Positions 1 to 8,945 are shown, counted from the stretch's first letter. The stretch: 64,000 nucleotides of DNA from Plantibacter sp. Leaf314 (GCF_001423185.1 NZ_LMOB01000001.1:2029889-2093888); one strand, 5' to 3'. Notes: a model not told the origin generated them from the sequence alone. Translations and numbers: made by a program.

Positions 1-229
1 ACACGCTGTGCAGGGTGTCGAACACGACGTGGACCTGGCGTGGACCGCCGCCAGCCGAGCGCGCGGCCGGGCGGTACCCGAGCTCACGGACAGCCGCCTC
101 CACGCGCGCCCGCGTCGCATCGGACATGCCCTGGCGGCCGTTGACGACCTTCGAGACGGTCGCGACGGAGACGCCGGCGCGTTCGGCGATCGACGCCAGG
201 GTCGGGCCGGTCATCGGCGTGCGTGCCAT
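1..229 (-). CDS. LacI-family transcriptional repressor, N-terminal part (cut by window edge)
   Basis: Reading leftwards from the ATG at 229, the protein starts [19 protein letters not shown] and continues with [16 protein letters not shown], the helix-turn-helix and hinge region of LacI repressors, then a region leading into the sugar-binding domain. Only about 76 residues lie in the window; the ligand domain is outside. A strong Shine-Dalgarno (GGAGGAG) sits just before the ATG. It is divergent from the GH2 glycosidase at 384, and two identical-type inverted repeats lie between them, so it very probably represses that gene in response to a galactoside or related sugar. The family assignment is firm; the inducer is unknown. 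Confidence 0.9.
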   Translation of the reverse strand, partial: MARTPMTGPTLASIAERAGVSVATVSKVVNGRQGMSDATRARVEAAVRELGYRPAARSAGGGPRQVHVVFDTLHSV

Positions 230-271
230 ACGGCTCCTCCAGGATCAGGGTCACGGATCGACCCAGCGTAG

Positions 272-284
272 CGAAACAGTTTCG
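272..284. promoter_or_regulatory. LacI-type operator, copy 1
   Basis: Inverted repeat CGAAA-CAG-TTTCG, close to the lacI-type gene start. A second copy with the same arms and spacer length lies at 347-359, 75 bp away centre to centre. Binding by the divergent LacI protein is inferred from position and symmetry. Confidence 0.65.
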
Positions 285-346
285 TGATCGACGCGTTGAC
301 CGGAACGAAGCCGCTCGCATAGCGTGAGCGGACCGTCGACCACAGA

Positions 347-359
347 CGAAAGACTTTCG
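347..359. promoter_or_regulatory. LacI-type operator, copy 2
   Basis: Inverted repeat CGAAA-GAC-TTTCG, same arms as 272-284. It ends 24 bp before the chosen ATG of the GH2 gene, where a bound repressor would block initiation or early elongation. Two sites about seven helical turns apart would allow a repression loop. Confidence 0.65.
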
Positions 360-383
360 CATCGAATCGCACTGGAGCGCGCC

Positions 384-2834
384 ATGACCATCACCTCGTT
401 CACCGACGGCTGGATCGTCCGGGCACCTCGGGGGCCCTTCGCGGCCGTGCAGGGCGGTGCCGACGACTCGGTGGCCGTGACACTCCCGCACGACGCACTC
501 CGCGACGCCGACCGCTCAGCCGATGCCCCGGCGAAGGGTGGGGCCGCCTACTTCCCGGCCGGGGCCTTCAGCTACGTGAAGACCTTCGAGGCTCCAGGCG
601 CGTGGGCGGGGCGGATCGTGCGACTCGAGGTCCAGGGCGCCTTCCGCCACGCGATGGTGTACCTCAACGACGAGTTCGCGGGCAACCGATCCGACGGCTT
701 CGCGCGGTTCTTCGTCGACCTCACGCCGTACCTCCGAGCCGGTGCGACGAACACCCTGCGCATCGAGGTGCGCTCCGGCCAGGACTCGCGATGGTACGCC
801 GGCGCAGGTCTCCACCGGCCGGTCCTCCTGCACGTGGACGAGCCGACGCACATCGTGCCCGACGGCGTCCGCATCACGACGGTCCGCATCGAGGACGACC
901 AGGCGGTGTTGGAGGTCGCGACCTCCGTCGCCAACCGCGGCCTGACCACGAGCTCGCGGGTCCTCACCACCGAGCTCACCTCGCCCGAGGGCGTCGTCGT
1001 CGAACAGGACAGCACGCCCGTCACCGTCGCGCCGGGCGGCACGGCGACCATCCGGCAGCGACTCTACGTCCAGGATCCGGCGCTCTGGAGCGTCGAGTCC
1101 CCCGCGCTGTACACCGCGCAGACCATGCTGGCACCCGCCGCCGGCGAGTCGGACGCCGGCAGCGCCGTGCACACCGTCCACGGCATCCGAACCGTCACCG
1201 TCGACCCGCGGAAGGGACTCCGGATCAACGGCGAACCCGTGCTCCTGCGGGGTGCCTGCATCCACAGCGACAACGGCCCGCTCGGGGCGGCCTCGATCGC
1301 GCGTGCCGAGGAGCGGCGCATCCAGCTCCTCAAGGACGCGGGGTTCAACGCCATCCGGGCCGCCCACAACCCCGCCTCACCGGCCATGCTCGACGCCTGC
1401 GACCGGATCGGGATGCTCGTGATGGACGAGGCCTTCGACCAGTGGCACCGCGGCAAGACCACCTTCGACCCGTCACTCGACTTCGAGCAGTGGTGGCGGT
1501 CGGACCTGGAGTCGATGGTGGCCAAGGACGTCAACCACCCGAGCGTCATCATGTACTCGATCGGCAACGAGATCGTCGAGGTCGGGACCCCGCACGGCGC
1601 GATCCTGGCCCGCGAGCTCGCCGAGCACGTACGCGCACTCGACCCGACCCGACCGGTCACGAACGGCGTGAACGCGACCCTGTCGGTGCTCGACGAACTC
1701 GACGAGATCATGGCGTCGGACCAGGGGCTGAACGAACTGATGGGCGAGGCCGGCGCGAACATGATGAGCCTCATCGGCTCCTCCGACGCCGTCACGACCC
1801 GCACCGAGGAGTCCAGCGCGGCGCTCGACGTGCTGGGCCTCAACTACGCGGACGGCCGCTACGCGAGCGACGCCGAACGCTTCCCCCACCGGGTGATCGT
1901 GGGTTCTGAAACGTTCCCGACGCAGATCGGAGAGCTCTGGCCGCTCGTCGAGGCCAACCCGAACGTCATCGGCGACTTCACGTGGACCGGCTGGGACTAC
2001 CTCGGCGAGGTCGGCATCGGGGCGACCTCCTACGCCGAGGACCCCGAGGCGAACGGGGCCCTCGAACGCGAGTTCCCGTACCTCACCGCCTGGTGCGGCG
2101 ACCTCGACCTCACGGGCTGGCGCCGACCCGCCTCCTATTACCGGGAGATCGTCTTCGGCCTGCGCACGGAACCGGCGATCGCCGTGCTGCGCCCCGAACG
2201 CCACGGTCAGACGGTCACGATGCAGTCGCCGTGGGCGTGGAGCGACTCGGTCGACTCATGGACATGGCCGGGCTTCGAGGGAGCGCCGGTCACGGTCGAG
2301 GTCGCGGCGGACGCCGACGAGGTCGCGCTGCTCCTCGACGGGACCGAGGTCGCACGCGGGCAGGTGGGTGCACGCCGACCGATGCTCGCCTCGTTCGAGA
2401 CCGTCTACCGGCCGGGCACGCTCGAGGCCGTCGCCTATCGCTCAGGGACGGTGGTCGGCCGCACCTCGCTCGTCTCCGCCACCGGCCCGACCCAGCTCGT
2501 CGCGACCGCCGACCGCACGGTGATCCGCGCCGACGACACCGACCTCTCCTTCGTCGCGATCGAACTGCGCGACACCGCCGGGGTGCTCGTCACGGGAGCC
2601 GACCGGGAGGTGTCGGTCGCCGTCGCCGGTGCCGGGGTCCTCACCGGGTTCGGCACCGGCGCGCCGAGCACGACCGAGCGGTTCGACGCCACCACCCGAA
2701 CCACCTTCGACGGGCGGGCGCTCGCGATCATCCGCCCCACCGGGCCAGGATCCATCACGGTCACGGTCAGCGGTGCCGGCCTGCGCGACGTCGTCCTCGA
2801 CCTGGAGGCTGTGGAGACGCCTTCGAGATCGTGA
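384..2834 (+). CDS. Glycoside hydrolase family 2 (beta-galactosidase-like)
   Basis: 816 residues. It hydrolyses non-reducing beta-linked sugars, most likely beta-galactosides; GH2 also contains glucuronidases and mannosidases, so the substrate is not proven. Domain order: jelly-roll sugar-binding domain (about 1-170, with GAFRHAMVYLNDEFAG), immunoglobulin-like domain (about 175-285), TIM barrel (about 290-600) with the acid/base glutamate in YSIGNEIVE (E396) and the nucleophile in GSETFP (E509), then a DUF4982-like and a final beta domain (from about 610). No signal peptide, so it acts in the cytoplasm on imported sugars. I chose ATG 384, preceded by GGAG; a GTG at 324 in frame would place the start upstream of the second operator and is less likely. 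Divergent from a LacI gene with two operators between. Confidence 0.88.
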   Translation: MTITSFTDGWIVRAPRGPFAAVQGGADDSVAVTLPHDALRDADRSADAPAKGGAAYFPAGAFSYVKTFEAPGAWAGRIVRLEVQGAFRHAMVYLNDEFAGNRSDGFARFFVDLTPYLRAGATNTLRIEVRSGQDSRWYAGAGLHRPVLLHVDEPTHIVPDGVRITTVRIEDDQAVLEVATSVANRGLTTSSRVLTTELTSPEGVVVEQDSTPVTVAPGGTATIRQRLYVQDPALWSVESPALYTAQTMLAPAAGESDAGSAVHTVHGIRTVTVDPRKGLRINGEPVLLRGACIHSDNGPLGAASIARAEERRIQLLKDAGFNAIRAAHNPASPAMLDACDRIGMLVMDEAFDQWHRGKTTFDPSLDFEQWWRSDLESMVAKDVNHPSVIMYSIGNEIVEVGTPHGAILARELAEHVRALDPTRPVTNGVNATLSVLDELDEIMASDQGLNELMGEAGANMMSLIGSSDAVTTRTEESSAALDVLGLNYADGRYASDAERFPHRVIVGSETFPTQIGELWPLVEANPNVIGDFTWTGWDYLGEVGIGATSYAEDPEANGALEREFPYLTAWCGDLDLTGWRRPASYYREIVFGLRTEPAIAVLRPERHGQTVTMQSPWAWSDSVDSWTWPGFEGAPVTVEVAADADEVALLLDGTEVARGQVGARRPMLASFETVYRPGTLEAVAYRSGTVVGRTSLVSATGPTQLVATADRTVIRADDTDLSFVAIELRDTAGVLVTGADREVSVAVAGAGVLTGFGTGAPSTTERFDATTRTTFDGRALAIIRPTGPGSITVTVSGAGLRDVVLDLEAVETPSRS

Positions 2835-2860
2835 CCGTCGGCGCCAGTGCCCGCCGCGTG

Positions 2861-2880
2861 TTATACAATGCTCTATATAA
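2861..2880 (+). promoter_or_regulatory. Promoter/operator of the vapBC pair
   Basis: An unusually AT-rich 20 bp stretch in this GC-rich DNA. It has symmetric ends TTATA and TATAA around a 10 bp centre and contains -10-like hexamers. It lies 13 bp before the antitoxin ATG, as expected for an autoregulatory operator bound by the antitoxin-toxin complex. Confidence 0.5.
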
Positions 2881-2893
2881 GACGGGAGCATCC

Positions 2894-3115
2894 ATGACCA
2901 TCACCTCCATCGACATCGACCAAGCCGAACTCAAGCAGGCGAAGGAGCTCGCCGGAACCACCTCCAACCGGGAGACGGTCGACCTCGCCCTCAGGACGCT
3001 CATCGCCGTCCGCCGTCAGCCTGCCGCTGTCGAACGCATCATCGGGCGGTCGTTCGAGCCGGATCAGTTGGATGCACCCACGATCACGCCGAGGGTCGGG
3101 CCTGCCGCCCGGTGA
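2894..3115 (+). CDS. VapB-type antitoxin
   Basis: 73 residues, starting MTITSIDIDQAELKQAKELAG. The N-terminus is a short ribbon-helix-helix DNA-binding module of the VapB type (TSNRETVDLALRTLI is the second helix region). The C-terminal 25 residues are low in predicted structure, as expected for the toxin-neutralising tail. The stop codon overlaps the GTG start of the PIN-domain toxin (GTGA), so translation is coupled. It should bind and silence the toxin and repress its own promoter at 2861-2880. Confidence 0.8.
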   Translation: MTITSIDIDQAELKQAKELAGTTSNRETVDLALRTLIAVRRQPAAVERIIGRSFEPDQLDAPTITPRVGPAAR

Positions 3116-3516
3116 CCGTCTACCTCGTCGACAACAGCATCTGGCAACTGGCGCACACGAGTGCCCGCATCGCGCAGCGACTTCGGGACCTCTCACCGCA
3201 CCACTTGATCATCACGTGTCCTCCGCAGGTCCTGGAGTACTGCCATTCGGCGCGCACTGCCGACGAGTATCGCGAGCTTCGCGAGGACATGGACGGGCTG
3301 CTCCCTGCGTGGGAGCACCCGTCCGCGTCTGAGACTCTGGCCCTGCAGCAGGCGCTGTGGGAGAACGGGCTGGTCCGGGCGGCAGCGGCATTCGACTGCC
3401 TGATCGCCGCGTATGCGGTCGCCAACGACGCAGTCGTCCTCAACGCGGACCACGACTTCGGGTACCTCGAGCTGGCCACCCGGGGCGCCGTCCGCCAGGA
3501 GTACGTCGAACCCTGA
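3112..3516 (+). CDS. VapC-type PIN-domain ribonuclease toxin
   Basis: 134 residues. VapC proteins are magnesium-dependent ribonucleases that cut tRNA or rRNA when the antitoxin is degraded. The four acidic positions of a PIN active site can be read: D7 in YLVDNS, E42 in QVLEY, D95 in FDCLIAAYA, and D113/D115 in NADHDFGYL. Length fits the family. It starts at GTG 3112 inside the antitoxin stop codon and shares its promoter. All key residues are present, so the toxin is probably active; the RNA target cannot be told from sequence. Confidence 0.85.
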   Translation: MTVYLVDNSIWQLAHTSARIAQRLRDLSPHHLIITCPPQVLEYCHSARTADEYRELREDMDGLLPAWEHPSASETLALQQALWENGLVRAAAAFDCLIAAYAVANDAVVLNADHDFGYLELATRGAVRQEYVEP

Positions 3517-3542
3517 CTCGGTTCGGAGTGATGCTGAGTCAG
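3513..3542. terminator. Possible bidirectional terminator between convergent genes
   Basis: Seven-base arms CTGACTC and GAGTCAG separated by 16 bases. The hairpin spans the stop codons of the toxin gene and of the SDR gene on the other strand. There is no clear T-tract, so the call is weak. Confidence 0.3.
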
Positions 3543-4300
3543 TTCCCGTGCGGGTCGAGCCGGTTGACCGTCGCGACGGTCTGCGCGTAGTCGCCTCGGG
3601 CCTCGGCGAACCGGAGGAACTTGACGTTCTCCACCAGGATCTCGGTCGCGTCGGGCTGGGCCTCGATGAGCGCCATGACCTCGTCGACGTAGGCGTCGAG
3701 CGGCATCGCGAAGTCGCTCGTCTCCTGCCCCGGCATGAGCGAGGTGCGGACGGCGGGCGGGACGAGTTCGACGACGTGCACGCTCGTGGATGCGAGCTGC
3801 AGGCGGATGGACTCGCTCAGCATGTGGATCGCGGCCTTGCTCGCGTTGTACGTCGGGGTGACGCGCAACGGCGTGAACGCGAGGCCCGAGGAGACGGTCA
3901 TGATGGTGGCGTCCGGCCGGCTGCGGAGGTGCTCGATGAACGCACCGATCAGCCGGATGGGGCCGAGGACGTTCGTCGTGATGATCTCCTCCGCGGTCGC
4001 GACGAAGTCCGGAGCCGTCCAGTCCTCGCCACGCATGACACCCGCCATGGTGATGAGGACGTTGAGCTCGGGGTGTTCGGCGATGACCTGGGCCGCGGCC
4101 GCCTCGATGCTCGCCGGGTCGGTCGTGTCGATGCGCACGGTGTGGAGACCGGGCTCCTCGGCCTCGATCGACTCGAGGAGTTCTGTGCGGCGCCCGCCGA
4201 CGATGACGGTGTTGCCGGCCGAGTGGAGGCGTCGTGCGAGAGCGAGGCCGATGCCGCTCGTCGCGCCGGGGATGAAGACGGTGTTTCCGGTGATCTGCAT
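3539..4300 (-). CDS. Short-chain dehydrogenase/reductase (DltE-like SDR)
   Basis: 253 residues from the ATG at 4300 (MQITGNTVFIPGATSGIGLA). It is a classical SDR: glycine-rich NAD(P) site GATSGIG near residue 12, NNAG-equivalent ITMAG near 85, catalytic YNASK near 150 with the serine of VSSG about 14 residues earlier. It reduces or oxidises an alcohol/carbonyl; the substrate is not recognisable. An in-frame start 11 codons upstream lacks conservation. It is divergent from a MmyB-like HTH regulator across a perfect inverted repeat (4344-4372), an arrangement often seen for this SDR type, so it is probably that regulator's target. Confidence 0.85.
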   Translation of the reverse strand: MQITGNTVFIPGATSGIGLALARRLHSAGNTVIVGGRRTELLESIEAEEPGLHTVRIDTTDPASIEAAAAQVIAEHPELNVLITMAGVMRGEDWTAPDFVATAEEIITTNVLGPIRLIGAFIEHLRSRPDATIMTVSSGLAFTPLRVTPTYNASKAAIHMLSESIRLQLASTSVHVVELVPPAVRTSLMPGQETSDFAMPLDAYVDEVMALIEAQPDATEILVENVKFLRFAEARGDYAQTVATVNRLDPHGN

Positions 4301-4343
4301 GCGTCGAGTCTGCGGCCGTCCGACGCTCGCCACCAGGGTTCGC

Positions 4344-4372
4344 CGATCCAGGGATCCGCGGTCCCTGGATCG
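4344..4372. promoter_or_regulatory. Long perfect inverted repeat in SDR/HTH divergent promoter
   Basis: Eleven-base arms CGATCCAGGGA and TCCCTGGATCG flank the 7-base centre TCCGCGG. It lies midway between the two divergent starts (4300 and 4401) and is the likely operator for the HTH protein at 4401, controlling itself and the SDR. Confidence 0.6.
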
Positions 4373-4400
4373 CCGGACCTCAGGGGCGGATACTGGCGGG

Positions 4401-5246
4401 ATGGATCGCCCAGCGCTCGCAGACTTCCTCCTCCGTCACCGATCGGCCTTGCAGCCCGCGGATGTCGGCTTGAGTGCCGGTCCTCGGCGCCGGACGGCGG
4501 GGCTCCGACGCGAGGAGGTCGCGCAGCTCGCCGCGATGTCCACCGATTACTACGCGCGGCTCGAGCAGCAGCGCGGCCCCCAGCCGAGCACGCAGATGCT
4601 CGGTTCGCTCGCCCGTGCGCTGCGGCTGAGCGCCGAGGAACGCGACTACCTGTACCGGATCGCCGGCCACAACGCACCCGTGCGCCTCGCGACCTCGGAC
4701 TACGTCGCCCCCGCGCTGCTGCGGGTCCTCGACCGGCTCACGGACACGCCGGCGCTCATCCTGTCGGCCCTCGGCGAGACGCTCGTCCAGAACGACCCCG
4801 CCCGCGCGCTGTTCGGCGATGAGAGCCGGTTCCAGGGCCTCGAACGCAGCGCGATCCACCGCTGGTTCGTCCGGCCCGAGGAGCGGCTCCGCTACCCGGA
4901 GGAGGACCGTGAGCGACAGAGTCGCGCCCAGGTCGCCTCCCTCCGTGCGGCCTACGGGTCACTCGGCGCACAGTCGCCGGCGGGCGAGATCGTCGACGCC
5001 CTCTCGGCGCACAGCGAGGAGTTCCGACGCCTGTGGGCGACGCACGAGGTCGGGCGCCGGTTCGAGGACCACAAGGTGCTCATCCATCCCGAGATCGGCC
5101 CCATCGAGCTCGACTGCCAGGCGCTCTTCACCGAGGACCAGTCGCAGTCCCTGCTCGTGCTCACCGCCGCACCCCATACGCCGGCCGAGGGCAAGCTGAA
5201 ACTGCTCGCCGTGCTCGGGACGCAGACCTTCGAGGGGGCGCGGTAG
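4401..5246 (+). CDS. XRE-family regulator with MmyB-like ligand-binding domain
   Basis: 281 residues. An N-terminal helix-turn-helix (about 10-75; LRREEVAQLAAMSTDYYARLEQ) is followed by a MmyB-like PAS-type domain (about 100-275), a fold that binds a small ligand, reported as fatty-acid-like in some members. ATG 4401 is preceded by GGCGGG close by; the extended upstream frame has no support. Divergent from the SDR at 3539 with an 11-base-arm inverted repeat in between. The likely role is ligand-responsive repression of the SDR. Ligand unknown. Confidence 0.85.
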   Translation: MDRPALADFLLRHRSALQPADVGLSAGPRRRTAGLRREEVAQLAAMSTDYYARLEQQRGPQPSTQMLGSLARALRLSAEERDYLYRIAGHNAPVRLATSDYVAPALLRVLDRLTDTPALILSALGETLVQNDPARALFGDESRFQGLERSAIHRWFVRPEERLRYPEEDRERQSRAQVASLRAAYGSLGAQSPAGEIVDALSAHSEEFRRLWATHEVGRRFEDHKVLIHPEIGPIELDCQALFTEDQSQSLLVLTAAPHTPAEGKLKLLAVLGTQTFEGAR

Positions 5247-5270
5247 CGGGAGCGACCTCCGGCCGGCGAC

Positions 5271-5687
5271 TCAGAATGTCGGCGCCGTGCGGAGCTTCCG
5301 CCGACGGACCGCGCCGCCGATCGCGAGGCCGACACCGGCGATGATCGCGGGGACGACGAGACCGAGGACGACGACCGCGACGAGCGCCAGGACGAGGCTC
5401 GGCATCAGCCCGCCACCGAGCAGGTAGACCACGAGCAGCGGGATGAACGCGAGGAGCATCAGCCAGGCGAGGCCGGGCTGACGCGACACCGCGAGGACGC
5501 CTGCGACGAAGAGCAGCGACGCGAACCACAGCAGGACGCCCAGCAGGAACCGCCAGGAGTCGTACGCCGCAGCCGGCAGCAGTTGCGGCCCCGACGACGC
5601 GAGATCGCGGTTGCCGAAGAGCAGCAGCACCCCGACCGCCAGGCCGAGAGCCGCCAGGACAATGGCGATCACACCGAAAACACGCAC
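5271..5687 (-). CDS. Small four-helix membrane protein, unknown function
   Basis: 138 residues from a GTG at 5687, preceded by a GGGAGG ribosome site. Four hydrophobic segments (about 2-22, 46-66, 72-92, 95-120) and a basic C-terminus (RRRK) predict a cytoplasmic-membrane protein with the tail inside. No family motif recognised. It is convergent with the HTH gene and followed upstream by the GntR gene on the same strand, 76 bp away. An upstream ATG in frame would add 49 residues without hydrophobic or conserved character and was not used. Confidence 0.6.
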   Translation of the reverse strand: MRVFGVIAIVLAALGLAVGVLLLFGNRDLASSGPQLLPAAAYDSWRFLLGVLLWFASLLFVAGVLAVSRQPGLAWLMLLAFIPLLVVYLLGGGLMPSLVLALVAVVVLGLVVPAIIAGVGLAIGGAVRRRKLRTAPTF

Positions 5688-5763
5688 AGGACCTCCCCAG
5701 GGAACACTGGAGATCCTGCCGGTCGTGGCGCCGGATGACAAGGGGTGACGCCGAGGTCGTTCA

Positions 5764-6465
5764 TCACTCGGCGGGCGCGCCTCCCGCACCGTCGCCGACG
5801 ACGACGGCGTCGCGCAGCGCCAGCAGGTGAGCACGGCTCAGGGCGGACGCGACCTCGCCGTCACGGTCTGCGACGGCGTCGACGATGCGCTCGTGCACCT
5901 GCTGATCGTGATCGGTGCCCGGCTCGCCACTGAGCCGCAACATCTGGATCATGGCGTCGTGGCTGCGCTCGGCGAAGGTGTCGAACAGTTCGGTCAGGAT
6001 CGGGTTGCCACCGGCGGCCACGATGCTCCGATGGAGCGCGGTGTCAGCGTCCACTCTCGACGGGATCGTCGCCCGCTCGACGTTCCGGCGGTCGAGCGCC
6101 GCACGGATGACGCCCAGATCGGCGGCGGTGTGCCGCTCTGCGGCGAGCGCCGCTGCCTCGCTCTCGATGGCGAGGCGTGCTTCCAGGATCGAGGCGATGT
6201 TCGTCCGGAGCACGAGTGCCTCCCAGTCCTGCTGCGGCGCGAGGGCCTGCAGGAAGATCCCCGACCCCTGGCGGCTCATCAGGATGCCTTGTCCGGCCAA
6301 CTGCCGGATCGCCTCCCGCATGGTGGATCGGCCGACGCCGAGCTGGGGGCCCAGTGTCGTCTCGCCGGGGAGCTTCTGGCCGATCGCCCACTCACCGGTC
6401 TGGATCCGTGCCAGCAGGAGGCGGGCCGCCTGGTCCGAGAGGGATTCGCGTCGCACGGTGGTCAT
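5764..6465 (-). CDS. GntR-family (FadR subfamily) transcriptional regulator
   Basis: 233 residues. The winged helix is at about 8-75 ([17 protein letters not shown] and [14 protein letters not shown]), followed by an all-helical FCD effector domain (about 90-220) with the usual acid- and histidine-containing pocket ([18 protein letters not shown]). FCD regulators sense small carboxylates or sugar acids and often need a metal. It is divergent from leuA, and a perfect 13 bp palindrome of the FadR-subfamily form lies between, so it probably controls leuA and itself. Effector unknown; a branched-chain or keto acid would make sense but is inference. Confidence 0.85.
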   Translation of the reverse strand: MTTVRRESLSDQAARLLLARIQTGEWAIGQKLPGETTLGPQLGVGRSTMREAIRQLAGQGILMSRQGSGIFLQALAPQQDWEALVLRTNIASILEARLAIESEAAALAAERHTAADLGVIRAALDRRNVERATIPSRVDADTALHRSIVAAGGNPILTELFDTFAERSHDAMIQMLRLSGEPGTDHDQQVHERIVDAVADRDGEVASALSRAHLLALRDAVVVGDGAGGAPAE

Positions 6466-6485
6466 GGATCGATCATAGTCCTCAG

Positions 6486-6498
6486 CTTGTCTGACAAG
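6486..6498. promoter_or_regulatory. GntR/FadR-type operator
   Basis: Perfect palindrome CTTGTC-T-GACAAG, matching the general FadR-subfamily pattern TNGTNNNACNA. It lies 21 bp upstream of the GntR start and 19 bp upstream of the leuA GTG, over the region where the leuA promoter must be. Confidence 0.7.
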
Positions 6499-6516
6499 TT
6501 GTGTTACCGTGGCCGC

Positions 6517-8289
6517 GTGATCCTCTCCGACTCCCGCCTCTCCACCCCAGCCGGGCCCGTTCCTCCGCACGCTCCCACCTGGAACCGCCAGCGGCGTTCA
6601 CAGATGCCGTCCGACCGCTACCAGGACCTCTTCTCCCGCGTCGACGTGCCGCTCGTCGACCGCGAGTGGCCGGCACGACGCCTCACCGAAGCCCCACTCT
6701 GGGTGCCGGTGGACCTGCGCGACGGTAACCAGGCGCTGGCCGAGCCGATGGATCCCGCGCGCAAGCGGAACTTCTTCGAGCTCATGGTCACCATGGGCTA
6801 CAAGGAGATCGAGGTCGGCTACCCCTCCGCCTCGCAGACGGACTACGACTTCGTGCGCCTCATCGCCGAGACCGACATCGCCCCCGAGGACGTCACCATC
6901 GTGGTGTTCACCCCGGCCCGCCGGGACCTCATCGAGCGGACCGTCGAGTCGATCCGGGGTATCCGCAACCAGGTCGTCATCCACATGTACACGGCGACCG
7001 CCCCGCTCTGGCGGGAGGTCGTGCTCGGCCACGACCGGGACTCGCTGCGGTCGTTGATCCTCCAGGGCGGGTCGGACGTGCTCGAGTTCGCCGGCGACCT
7101 CGACGGCGTCCGGTTCGAGTTCTCGCCCGAGGTGTTCAACCTGACGGAGCCCGACTATGCGCTGGAGCTCTGCGATGCCGTGACCACCCTCTGGGACGCG
7201 TCCGAGGACCGACCGGTGATCCTCAACCTGCCGGCGACCGTCGAGGCGGCGACGCCGAACGTGTACGCGGATCAGATCGAGTACATGCACCGGAACCTCG
7301 CCCGGCGGCCGTCGGTCATTCTCTCCGTGCACCCGCACAACGACCGCGGCACCGGCATCGCGTGCGCGGAACTCGCGGTACTGGCCGGCGCCCAACGCGT
7401 CGAGGGCTGCATCTTCGGGAACGGCGAGCGTACCGGCAACGTCGACATCGCGACGCTGGCGTTGAACCTCCACACGCAGGGCGTCGATCCCATGATCGAC
7501 TTCTCCGACATCGACCACATCCGTCGGGTCGTCGAGCACAGCAACCGCATCGATGTCCACCCGCGGCATCCCTATGTCGGCGAGCTGGTGCACACGGCGT
7601 TCTCCGGCACGCACCAGGATGCGATCAAGAAGGGCTTCGCCGAGCACCGCGCCCGGGCCGAGGCGAGCGGCAGCCGGGCCGAGGACCTCCCGTGGCGGGT
7701 GCCGTACCTGCCGATCGATCCGGGAGATCTGGGGCGGAGCTACGAGGCCGTCATCCGCGTGAACTCGCAGTCGGGCAAGGGCGGCATCGCCTACCTGCTG
7801 GAGCGCGACTACGGCATCGAGATGCCGAGGCGTCTGCAGGTCGACTTCTCCCGCCGGGTGCAGCAGCACGCGGACGACTCCGGGCACGAACTCGATGCTG
7901 AGGCGCTCTTCGAGATCTTCGAGCGCGACTACCTCACGCAGCCCGGGTCGACACGTCTGGTCGAACTCGACACCACCAGCGCGAACGGGACGACCAGGAC
8001 GTCCCTGCGGATCGAGGTCGACGGCGCCACCCACGCCGCGGCGTTCCCCGAGGTCGGCCCGGTGGAGGCGACGACCCTCCTGCTCGCCGAGCACGGTCTA
8101 CCGGTCGAGATCGTCTCCCTGCATCAGACCTCGCTGACGTCGGGGAGCGACGCGCAGGCGCTCACTCTCGTCGAGTACCGCCTCGGCCAGCGGACGGGCT
8201 GGGCAGCGGGCCGCGACCGCTCCGTCCTCGAAGCGAGCGTGCAGGCGGTCCTCAACGCAGCGGGCGCCGCGAACCGTTCCGTCGACTGA
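6517..8289 (+). CDS. leuA: 2-Isopropylmalate synthase
   Basis: 590 residues from GTG 6517. It condenses acetyl-CoA with 2-oxoisovalerate, the first committed step of leucine synthesis. DRE-TIM metallolyase motifs are clear: DLRDGNQ (R68/D69), HPHNDRGTG and GNGERTGN for the metal and substrate sites; the C-terminal 120 residues form the leucine-feedback domain. I chose GTG 6517 over ATG 6604 because the extra 29 residues (with [15 protein letters not shown]) match the usual N-terminus of the actinobacterial enzyme. No ribosome site precedes the GTG, which suggests a leaderless message. Unusually, it is paired with a divergent GntR gene and operator instead of other leucine genes. Confidence 0.92.
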   Translation: MILSDSRLSTPAGPVPPHAPTWNRQRRSQMPSDRYQDLFSRVDVPLVDREWPARRLTEAPLWVPVDLRDGNQALAEPMDPARKRNFFELMVTMGYKEIEVGYPSASQTDYDFVRLIAETDIAPEDVTIVVFTPARRDLIERTVESIRGIRNQVVIHMYTATAPLWREVVLGHDRDSLRSLILQGGSDVLEFAGDLDGVRFEFSPEVFNLTEPDYALELCDAVTTLWDASEDRPVILNLPATVEAATPNVYADQIEYMHRNLARRPSVILSVHPHNDRGTGIACAELAVLAGAQRVEGCIFGNGERTGNVDIATLALNLHTQGVDPMIDFSDIDHIRRVVEHSNRIDVHPRHPYVGELVHTAFSGTHQDAIKKGFAEHRARAEASGSRAEDLPWRVPYLPIDPGDLGRSYEAVIRVNSQSGKGGIAYLLERDYGIEMPRRLQVDFSRRVQQHADDSGHELDAEALFEIFERDYLTQPGSTRLVELDTTSANGTTRTSLRIEVDGATHAAAFPEVGPVEATTLLLAEHGLPVEIVSLHQTSLTSGSDAQALTLVEYRLGQRTGWAAGRDRSVLEASVQAVLNAAGAANRSVD

Positions 8290-8355
8290 GCGATCGTCCT
8301 ACAGTGGGGCGTCAGGGCACCCCGCGCGCCCGAGCCATCACGAGGGAGCGATGCG

Positions 8356-8925
8356 ATGCGACCACTCCGGTATTCGATCAACGTCACGCTCGACGGTTGC
8401 TGCCATCACGAGGCCGGGCTCCCACCGGACGAGGAGTCGATGCGCTTCTGGACGGCCGAGATGGAACGAGCCGACGCCCTCCTCTTCGGCCGGGTCACCT
8501 ACGAGATGATGGAGTCCACCTGGCGGCGGCCACCCGACGGCGTCTGGCCCGACTGGATGGGCGCCTCGGAGATCGCGTTCGCGGAGGCCATCGACCAGGC
8601 GCAGAAGGTCGTGGTGTCGAGCACGCTGGCGTCGGTCGACTGGAATGCCGAGCTGCTCCGCGGGGACGTCGGCGCAGCCGTGCAGCGGCTCAAGGCGGAG
8701 CCCGGCACCGGCCTGTGGGTGGGTGGTGTGACGCTCCCCCGCGCGCTGGCCGACTTGGGGCTCATCGACGAATACGAGTTCGTCGTGCAGCCGGTCCTCG
8801 CCGGCCACGGCCCGACGCTGCTCGCCGGGTTGCGCGAACAGATCCAGCTCGAACTGGTGCACCGCGAACCGTTCGGCTCGGGTGCGGTCGCCATGCGGTA
8901 CCGGCCGAAACCGTCGGCCGACTGA
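8356..8925 (+). CDS. Dihydrofolate reductase family protein (RibD C-terminal fold)
   Basis: 189 residues, with GAGGGAG seven bases before the ATG. N-terminal RYSINVTLDG and FGRVTYEMM, and C-terminal WVGGVTLPRALADLGLIDEY, are the recurring motifs of the YyaP/YwjB type reductases related to the RibD C-terminal domain. These bind NAD(P)H; the natural substrate is usually unknown. It lies 20 bp before a VOC-family gene on the same strand and may be cotranscribed with it. Confidence 0.8.
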   Translation: MRPLRYSINVTLDGCCHHEAGLPPDEESMRFWTAEMERADALLFGRVTYEMMESTWRRPPDGVWPDWMGASEIAFAEAIDQAQKVVVSSTLASVDWNAELLRGDVGAAVQRLKAEPGTGLWVGGVTLPRALADLGLIDEYEFVVQPVLAGHGPTLLAGLREQIQLELVHREPFGSGAVAMRYRPKPSAD

Positions 8926-8945
8926 ACCACACGAAGGAGCATCCC

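Noticed and set aside
324..384. GTG at 324 as start of the GH2 gene
   Set aside because: It would place the start before the second LacI-type operator and has no ribosome site; ATG 384 has GGAG nearby.
602..1909. Long open frames inside the GH2 gene in other frames and strands
   Set aside because: Arginine- and proline-rich low-complexity translations, typical shadows of a high-GC gene.
6598..8094. 498-residue minus-strand open frame over leuA
   Set aside because: Shadow of leuA; no family motif, whereas leuA motifs on the plus strand are complete.
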